Positions 57,174-64,000 of a stretch of DNA of 64,000 nt are shown piece after piece. The stretch is taken from contig JAFEKR010000002.1 of assembly GCA_019022495.1 (NCBI GenBank), positions 5,146,001 to 5,210,000 of the forward strand, written 5' to 3'. A program made the translations under genes and the position numbers. The DNA is from Epichloe hybrida. Taxonomy: Eukaryota; Ascomycota; Sordariomycetes; Hypocreales; Clavicipitaceae. How positions within the stretch are numbered: position 1 is the stretch's first letter; every line of letters begins with the position of its first letter. The notes under the pieces are model-generated. The model had not been told where the DNA came from and did no database searches. It saw only the letters and a program-made list of their open reading frames with translations.

Positions 57174-59120
57174 TCACCTCTCCAGCTCGTAGAAGAGAAG
57201 ATAGACTTCCCTTTGCATGCTGAGAACCTCACTAGTCTTGGCCTCGCGCACCTTTTCATCACTCACGCGCCACCACTTATCGGCAGCGGGCTTGCGACGC
57301 TTGGCCTTCTTGGACAGACCGTTGGAAGGCATCTTGACGAGGTCCTGTCCCGCTTTGGAGGACGCTAGCTTGAATAAGGCGGATTTGGTAGATGCCGCTA
57401 CGGATCGGAGACTGCTTGTTTCAGCATCCTTGTCCTTCCCGTTTGACTTGGAGCTCGAGTCCGAGTTGACTTCGGTGGGCACGCTGCGAGGCGGGGCCGC
57501 CATGGAAACGAGCGATGGCGTGGACGAATTCGTCGCGGGGGAGGGTGACAGCAAGTCTGGCGTGGAAATGGCCGGACTATGGGTTGGACGTGCTGCTATT
57601 TCTGGCGTTGAAATTGGAGTCGGCGTCTTGCTGTACACATGGGATTGCTGGAAAGTATTGGAGTTGTGGTAAGGTGATGGTTGGTTCTGCCGCCTGAAGG
57701 CCTCGTAGTGACCGCTGTTGTGACCGCCGCGGTGTGTGACCGTTCCGAGAAGTTTGTATTTGTGCTGGTTCATGAGACCGCCGAGAGGCAACTCTTCGGG
57801 AAAAGCCACCTTGGCCGAGTTCTTTTGTGTCATCTGGCCGATGCCGTAGATGGACCGAGACAAGTGAAGGGCCAGGATTTTGGGGAAGATGGAGATGCGC
57901 GTCGTTTTGGAAATCTTTCGCTTCGGTGCGTATCGAATGTCGCCTAGGTCCACACCCTCGGGAGGTTGTTCGGGATCCGTGTCAATAGCCATTTGGAGCT
58001 TGTCGATGCTGTCCTTGGCCTGCGCTTTGAAGTTTTCCGAGTTGGACCGGGCCATCTCATGTTCCAGATTGGACTTGACGAACAGCAACCGGCACATTTC
58101 ACACTTGAAGTCATCGATGAACTCAGTCTTGAAGACTCCATCGAAACAGGAGTTGAGAGACGTAGAAGACACCTGCGGCACCGCCAGCGTCAAGGTGCAA
58201 AAAGTTTCCTCCCTAGGTTTCGTCTTGTATTTGCATGTTTGACACTCGAGATGCGACTCGTACTTGCCCTCCATGGGAAATCCTTCCTCCAGCTCGAGTG
58301 GTACCTGATGAGTGAGAGTGTCGGGGTTCGAGCCGTTTTGCGAATCTAGCGGAGACGTGCCAGACTCGGCGTCCTTTTCGTGGATGCTGTTCGTCTCCCC
58401 GATGCTGATGCTCTTTTCGTCATGGACGCTCTCTGAGTGACCACGACCACGATTGTTACCGTCTTCGTCGTCGTCGTCGTCGTCGTCGCCAGCATCATGA
58501 CCCTGGCCATCGCCATTGATCGAAACCTTGGTGCCGTTGCTTGACGCACGGAGGAGACCATTCTTTCGTGCGTGAAATCGCGCGCGCTGCCCAGCGTGGT
58601 ACTCGTCCTTGAGACGCTCAGCAACAATTTGCAAGAATTCTTGGGCATCCTGCTGTTGCCGACTGATGTGCTGCTTGAAGGCAACTTCCAACACTCGAAC
58701 AAAGGGGAACGGAGAGACGGACTTTTTGTAAATGGGCCGTTCGTTGAGTGCATCCAGCATCTCCTTGAGGCCCTGTGTCACCAGACCGTCCTGCAAGCCC
58801 TGCAGCTTCCATTGCTCAAGCTTGGCCGTGCCGAGAGGTTGTACAAGGTTTGCATAGACGGCCGGATCTTCGATGCGCCGCCGGTGCGTTTCGCGGATCA
58901 GGTATATGCGGAGATCGCCAAGACCTGCAAGGACCTGGAGTACAGAGTTGATGAAGCAATCATTGGCCTGGTTGCGCAGACCGACCACCGTTTTCTTCTT
59001 GGAGTTGACGCTGGTGTCATGGTCGATGGCAAAGGTCGGGCCAAACACATAGATCAAGGCAACGGCGGCGAGGGATGCTCCGGCAGCATACGATACGACC
59101 GACAATGACTTGTCGGGCAT
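57174..59120 (-). CDS. Ubiquitin C-terminal hydrolase, UBP16/USP30-like, membrane-anchored
   Basis: Single exon, 648 aa. The N-terminus MPDKSLSVVSYAAGASLAAVALIYVFGPTFA has one hydrophobic span (about 8-28). This resembles yeast Ubp16 on the mitochondrial outer membrane. The USP core starts GLRNQANDCFINSVLQVLAGL, with catalytic Cys55 in a variant box (AND-C instead of GNT-C). QQQDAQEFLQIV follows, then a low-complexity acidic insertion (GDDDDDDDED, about 208-216), the zinc-type pairs CQTCKYKT and CEMCRLLF, and HLSRSIYG. The catalytic His is in THRGGHNSGHYEAFR; a Ser/Pro-rich insert separates it from DKWWRVSDEKV. It ends VYLLFYELER. The localisation is inferred from the anchor only. Confidence 0.92.
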   Translation of the reverse strand: MPDKSLSVVSYAAGASLAAVALIYVFGPTFAIDHDTSVNSKKKTVVGLRNQANDCFINSVLQVLAGLGDLRIYLIRETHRRRIEDPAVYANLVQPLGTAKLEQWKLQGLQDGLVTQGLKEMLDALNERPIYKKSVSPFPFVRVLEVAFKQHISRQQQDAQEFLQIVAERLKDEYHAGQRARFHARKNGLLRASSNGTKVSINGDGQGHDAGDDDDDDDEDGNNRGRGHSESVHDEKSISIGETNSIHEKDAESGTSPLDSQNGSNPDTLTHQVPLELEEGFPMEGKYESHLECQTCKYKTKPREETFCTLTLAVPQVSSTSLNSCFDGVFKTEFIDDFKCEMCRLLFVKSNLEHEMARSNSENFKAQAKDSIDKLQMAIDTDPEQPPEGVDLGDIRYAPKRKISKTTRISIFPKILALHLSRSIYGIGQMTQKNSAKVAFPEELPLGGLMNQHKYKLLGTVTHRGGHNSGHYEAFRRQNQPSPYHNSNTFQQSHVYSKTPTPISTPEIAARPTHSPAISTPDLLSPSPATNSSTPSLVSMAAPPRSVPTEVNSDSSSKSNGKDKDAETSSLRSVAASTKSALFKLASSKAGQDLVKMPSNGLSKKAKRRKPAADKWWRVSDEKVREAKTSEVLSMQREVYLLFYELER

Positions 59121-60280
59121 GATACGTGAGCAAGCGGCGATATGCCGATTCGATCGACGGCCACAGGGCTATTTGAAGATCTCGGGCGTTTTTTCCCCCC
59201 CCTTTTTCTGTTTTTTTGGGCTCGAGAAAGGGGGCGAAAGGTGCCAGCCTCGGGCGCTCGCTCGGTCAGACGATGTTCCTCGTCAGGTGAGAGGAAACAG
59301 CCCCCAGGAATGAAAGGCAAGATGCGCTTTCTGTGCTGAGAAGGTGGAGGAGCACAATAGTATTAGGTCGGCGAGGTGATGATGGTCGTTGTTGGTGACG
59401 CATACATGGTGCGGCGTAGACCGAAGGATTTGCCTTGGGTTGGTTGGGTTGGAAGTTGGAATCGAGCAAAGCGCGCAATGTCGATGTCTGGTCTGGACGG
59501 CCGAGAGGTGTGGAGAGTGGAGATGCGAATCAAAGTGGAAGTGAAAGTGAATTTAGGTCGTGATGCACCCACCCCCCTCTACCCCTCTACCCCTCCCCTC
59601 GCCATCCCTGACGCCAAATCCTCGGGCCTGCCTGCCACATCCTGCATGACAGACCCTGCTTATTAACGTGACTCCATACAAAGGAGACAGGCGAGTAATA
59701 CCTGGGTACATGTATGGGAGACATCGAATGCAAATGCTTGTCATCTCGACTGATTGGCCCGTCTTCACCGCACCACCCCACGAACAAGCACATGTCCCAC
59801 CAGTACCACCACGATTTACTCTTACTCCAAGATACATCGATTCTTGTGCGTATGTGGTGTCACGACTTCTATCTAACCACTCCCTCCGAGCCCGCCCATA
59901 TAATGAAACAATCTTCACCTTGAATTAACGTGTGTCCGTTTCCAATCCGCTCTTGGAGCAAAAGCTCGAAACGCTCGAAAGCTATACAACCGCTGAGATA
60001 CACCAACGCCAAACATGGTATATGAAAAAAAGAAGAAAGAAAGAAAAAAACCCCGGTGCAAAGAAAACCGGAAGTGATTGACCAATAAACGCCATTCCAA
60101 TACGTTTCGAATGTGTATAGGGGATGCATGGTCCTGTGCCACAGCGCCAGATGGAGTAATGAAGAAGAGGAAAAAAAAGGAGAGAGCAAAAGATGATGAA
60201 AAGGAGGACGGACATTCGATCGTCCATAGCTCGCAACACCTCCACCTTCAACAATATACCAGACATGCTTCCCCATTGCT
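59121..60280. other. Intergenic region usp / atg11
   Basis: About 1.16 kb. The usp promoter side has a C/T homopolymer block (59194-59220). Nothing coding is recognised up to the proposed last atg11 exon. Confidence 0.5.
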
Positions 60281-63200
60281 TTACTTGGACGGGTTCTCAT
60301 ACATATAGTCTACGCTCCACAGCGAGTCCCATAACACGGACTTCTTGGACGGACTTTCTGCTGGTTTCTCTCTCCGCATTGGACTTCGGGCCTGGGCATA
60401 TGTGCGATCAGCAAAGATTCAAAGACCGAGCAGATAGTCAACGTTTGAAACGTACCTCGGAAGACTTTCCAGTGGGCTCCCGAGCTGATGTCTCCCCAGC
60501 GTGTGCGCCCGACGTGTCATTGCTTAGTACTGCTTTCTGTGGTCCCTTGTTGGCGACAGCCACTTCGGATGAAGCCATTTGAAGCTGGCCGCTTGCCAAC
60601 GGGCTTGTCTGCGCTGGGCTGGTCCCCGCTGGAGAATCTGTAGCTGCCGCCCGCAGGGAATTTGTCTCGCTGGCCAAGGCACTGCTCTTCAGCAGTGCTG
60701 TCCCACCAGCTGTCTGGAACGGCAACGCTTTCTTTGAGGCTGAACTACTCCGTCTGCTTTCTAGACCCTTCGAAAGCGTCTTGTTAATGCCTTCGATGCT
60801 GGTGATGCTGTCTCGGTTTTTTCCCTTGCCCTTGATCGCGAGCGACTGGATGTTAGCCGTTGCCGCAACAGTATTGGCAGCAACGGTTGACTTGCCCATT
60901 CCTGGCGTGGACGGGGCGCCAGGTTTGTCTTCCTGCGCGTCAATGAGATACCATCGCAGGCCGTCGGACAGCTGGAAGGGATTGTCGTTCTCCTCGTCGT
61001 TTAGCGACTCGGAATCATTTGCGGGCTGGAGACTTTTGGATAGGTCGACAACGCGTTCCTGAATCCGCGATATTCTGGCGACAAGCCATTCACGTTGGCG
61101 CAAACGATGACCGTCTTGCTCACGGAGGAAGTAGTGAGGAAACCCGACATTGAAAGCTGCCCATGCCCCTGCCTGCTGGTTACGCGTGGGTAGGAACAAG
61201 GCAAGATCGCCCTCCTTGAAGTTCTTGAAGGCAATCTTTTCGTGGGCATCCTTTTGCTGAGAATGTGACCGGTCCCGGTACGCCCGAGCCTCCCTCTGCC
61301 ATTTCCGAGCTTTATGTTCCGCTTCCTTGATTCTCATGTGTATCGTATCGGAAAAGACATCCATGTCGAATGATCCTAAACTCTTGACAAACGCAGAGTA
61401 CTTGTCTGCCTCGCTCGCTGCATCGCTGGTGTTCATCCAGTATAGTAACTCCAAGTCAGCGCTGTCAGCCAGGGACTTGCCTAAACTGACAGACCGGCGA
61501 ACAGAGTTACCGGGATCCGAAGAGTCATTGGGATTCGGCGTGGCTCGTTCTGCGCGCGGAACCTTGTTGATAATCATTTCCCCATTGGCTCTTGCAACTG
61601 CATATCCACAGCGCTCGAGAAGACGAGTCAGTCGATCACTTTGCGCATAAAGCCTTTGTGTGAGATCCATGGTTCGTGCATCGCGAGCATCGTATTGCCT
61701 GGCTAGCGCAGACGACTTTGTTTGCAAAATCTCCGCTTTCTGCCTGACCAAGCGTAATTCTTCCTCGAGGCTGCCGACCTGAGATCGGCGGGACGCTGCT
61801 TCTTCCGACAATTGAATGACTTTCTTCTCCTCAAGCTCCAGCTTCTTCTGCAGGGTTTCTGAGCCGGTCTCCCCAGCCGAGAGTTGCGCTCGCAGCTGGC
61901 TCAAATCATGTCTACTGCTGGCAAGCTCCCCTTCAAGGGCAGCAGCTCTTGCCTTCTCTTCTGATGCGTTTTCACGAAGCTGGACCGCCTTGTCCTCCCC
62001 TTCAGCCAGCTTTGCTTGCATTTCCATGACTTCCCGTTTGAGCTCGTTCATGGAGACCACTGCATGCTCCAAATCTGATTTGACCACAGCGGCATCGCTT
62101 TCCATGTTCTTCAATTTGGTGAGGAGGTCGACAATTTGTGACACACAAGAGTCCGTAAGGTCTGATAGCTCGTGAGGACCAGACTGACCGGGCAAGAGCT
62201 CCGCGAAAATTTTGTGCAATGAGTCCAGCTGGCTCTCGGCGAGCTTTTCGGCGGCCTGCAATCTTTGTGACAAGAGTTGCTTCTCGTCCTGGGCTCCTCG
62301 GGACTGTCGCTCGAGGGTGTCCAGCTGAACGCGCTGTATTTGAGCTTCTTTTCGTAGGAAGTCAACTTGTCCTTGCGCTTTGAGGCCTTCATCAGCCCTC
62401 TCCTTTGTCAACTTCAGGACTTGTGTCTCTAGCTCCCGAATTCTTCCGTCAGAAGATGCCTTCTCCTTCTCCCTAGATTCGTCAAAGTGTTCCATCTCAT
62501 CTTCGGTATCTTCAAGTCGAGCCTTCAGTGTTTTGATCTCTTGTTCTAGGGGCTTTCGTTCCTCAACGAACTCTCGCTTCAAGGCTTCCATGTTTTCGAG
62601 TAAATCCTTCTTGGTCGAGTTCGCCTCTTGAATCTGGTTCTTTGCATCATCGTGTTCTGTGTTTCGCGTGCTGAGATCTTTCTGAATACCGGCAGATCGT
62701 TGTTTCTCTTCTCGCAGCTCATTCTCCAGTTGCGCAATTCTTCGCAGAAGAGGGTCAGCGCCATCAGAAGAGCGCCGACGGTCTTCGACACGAATAGACC
62801 TGACTGAGGAGCTCGAGCCGCGTCGCTCATGTGACTGGTGGTTCTGCGGCTGGAACAGGTTTCCAGGTCGTGACGCTTGGCTTTGCCTGTGAAGCAAATC
62901 TTCCAGGCGCCTAACCCTGCTCTCTGCTGTTTTCAATTTGCTTTCAGTCTTGGACTTGTCATCCCGCAATGAGCGGAGCAAATCGTCATCCCCTCGTATC
63001 ATGAGTCCACTTCTGCCGAGAGCTGCTTCGTGAACGCTACCATTCTTGAACGCCTTCAGCCTTTTGGACTGCTGCTTTGTGGGGTTTAGTAGTTCCTGAA
63101 CAAGCTTTTCAATATCATCGAGAACAGTCTGATCTGTCTCCTGCTCCTGCAAAGACTGGATGAAGGTGTCCAAGTCATCTTTGGTGATAGAAGGCCACGG

Positions 63201-64000
63201 TAAGTCCTCCCCGAGGAGGTTCACTTCCAACCCCATCACATTGGTGTCCAGAGTTGGTCCGTACATGCTCCCGACCGTCTTGTGCCACTTCCTTCGTCTC
63301 TTCGACTCCTCATCTTGGAATAAGGCCATTTCGTTGGCCAGTGTAGAAGAGTCCGTCTTGACCTTGTCAGCCCATTCGCGTCGACGGATAGCTTCGACTA
63401 CAAACGACGCGTACATGTACGGGAGCTGGTGAATAAGCCGCAAGTAGTCGAATGTAGTCATGTCGTCCTCGGATTGATTCAGCACGTTTATTTGGCCTCG
63501 AACGTTGCTATGTAAGGAGGTGACATCGGTAATGGTTTGCATGCATCTCACAGACTCCGATGCAACCGAGTTTCGAGCCTGAGTGGCATATTGGACAAGC
63601 TCATACATCTCCTGAACGCGCTTCTTGAGAGATGGAACTAACCTCTCTGTGTGGTTCGACGCTATCTGGGATGCTTGCGCCAGATCTCTCTTGGAACCCT
63701 TGTATCCCAGAGCCGTACGATAGTCGGAGTCGATTTGGTTGACGATAACCTCGATATCCTCCAGGAGCTGAACCGAGTCGCCACTATGCCCCAGGGCCGA
63801 ACAGTTCATCAACTTGTCGAAATCGGCGATGAGCCCCTCCCAACCCTTGTACATTTGCGAGGCAAGCTGGTCCAAGTTGGCGGCTTTGTCACCGAATCGT
63901 CGCCGGGCTGTCGGTGCGAGTTTACCAGCCTTCCTTGCCGTATCTAACTCGATCAGATCCTCCAAGGTGACATGCCCTTTCGTAACCTCTTCTCTTGTCA
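60281..64000 (-). CDS. atg11: Autophagy-related protein ATG11 (5' part beyond window edge)
   Basis: Scaffold for selective autophagy (pexophagy, mitophagy) that binds cargo receptors and Atg1 at the pre-autophagosomal structure. The main coding block runs from the right edge to 60438, over 1180 codons visible; the true start lies outside. Family features are a long N-terminal helical region, extended coiled coils (about 63000-61650), then LLERCGYAVAR and the conserved C-terminal domain FKNFKEGDLALFLPTRNQQ...WAAFNVGFPHYFLRE...REWLVARI. The frame stops at TGA 60438-60440 directly after a strong donor (GAG|GTACGT, intron start 60455). Downstream, the same strand encodes KKSVLWDSLWSVDYMYENPSK-stop (stop 60281-60283), which resembles the Trp-rich Atg11 C-terminus from memory, so a last exon is proposed. 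The exact acceptor is unsettled because the best one (CCCAG, 60390) is out of phase. Confidence 0.88.

Noticed and set aside
58312..58340. GGTTCGAGCC resembling a tRNA B-box
   Set aside because: It lies within the conserved USP coding frame and no A-box or cloverleaf could be placed around it.

Overview
The window is nuclear DNA of a filamentous ascomycete. Protein-coding genes are densely packed on both strands. Introns are short GT...AG introns, mostly 48-130 nt, many with CTRAY-like branch sites. Products include fungal hallmarks: Zn2Cys6 factor, Atg11, Nup159, a CorA-type Alr/Mnr2 transporter, and the DSF2/Nif1 and Heh2/Src1 families. The style of the proteins suggests Sordariomycetes, probably Hypocreales; this is inference from remembered family resemblance, not a search. 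Exon boundaries below were placed by hand from splice signals, phase and conserved protein motifs.

Region by region. 1-24 kb is a conserved housekeeping block: MSH3 (cut by the left edge), an SIN/GCK-type Ste20 kinase, TEL2, the NEDD8 E1 subunit UBA3 (with a 6-nt microexon), RPC40, NUP159, proteasome beta-2 (PUP1) and a Sel1-repeat DSF2/Nif1-like protein. 24-26.4 kb is unusual: an Apa2-type Ap4A phosphorylase/ATP adenylyltransferase gene broken by one frameshift lies between two inverted copies of a ~100-bp repeat carrying a tRNA-like A-box. 26.6-44 kb is again housekeeping: ERV46, RNA15/CstF-64, an Mnr2/Alr-type Mg transporter, NOC4, ATP4, a Heh2/Src1 inner-nuclear-membrane protein whose luminal domain is disrupted, COQ6 and the complex I 49-kDa subunit. 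44-57 kb is looser and more accessory: a secreted lipase, an acidic orphan protein, a CCC1/VIT1-type metal transporter, a Zn2Cys6 regulator whose zinc cluster is split by a 401-nt intron, and a GT31/DUF604 glycosyltransferase with an Apple/PAN-like tail. The intergenic stretches here are long and hold decayed dispersed repeats. 57-64 kb has a UBP16-type deubiquitinase and ATG11, which is cut by the right edge.

The genes do not form one pathway. Several pairs share themes: mitochondrial energy metabolism (ATP4, COQ6, 49-kDa subunit), genome maintenance (MSH3, TEL2), nuclear envelope and pore (NUP159, Heh2/Src1), ribosome production (RPC40, NOC4) and ubiquitin-type control (UBA3, PUP1, UBP16). 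No secondary-metabolite backbone gene, rRNA, confident tRNA or CRISPR array was seen. The best leads are the repeat-flanked broken Apa2 gene, the disrupted Heh2/Src1 domain, the UBA3 microexon, the split zinc cluster and a probable unannotated last exon of ATG11.
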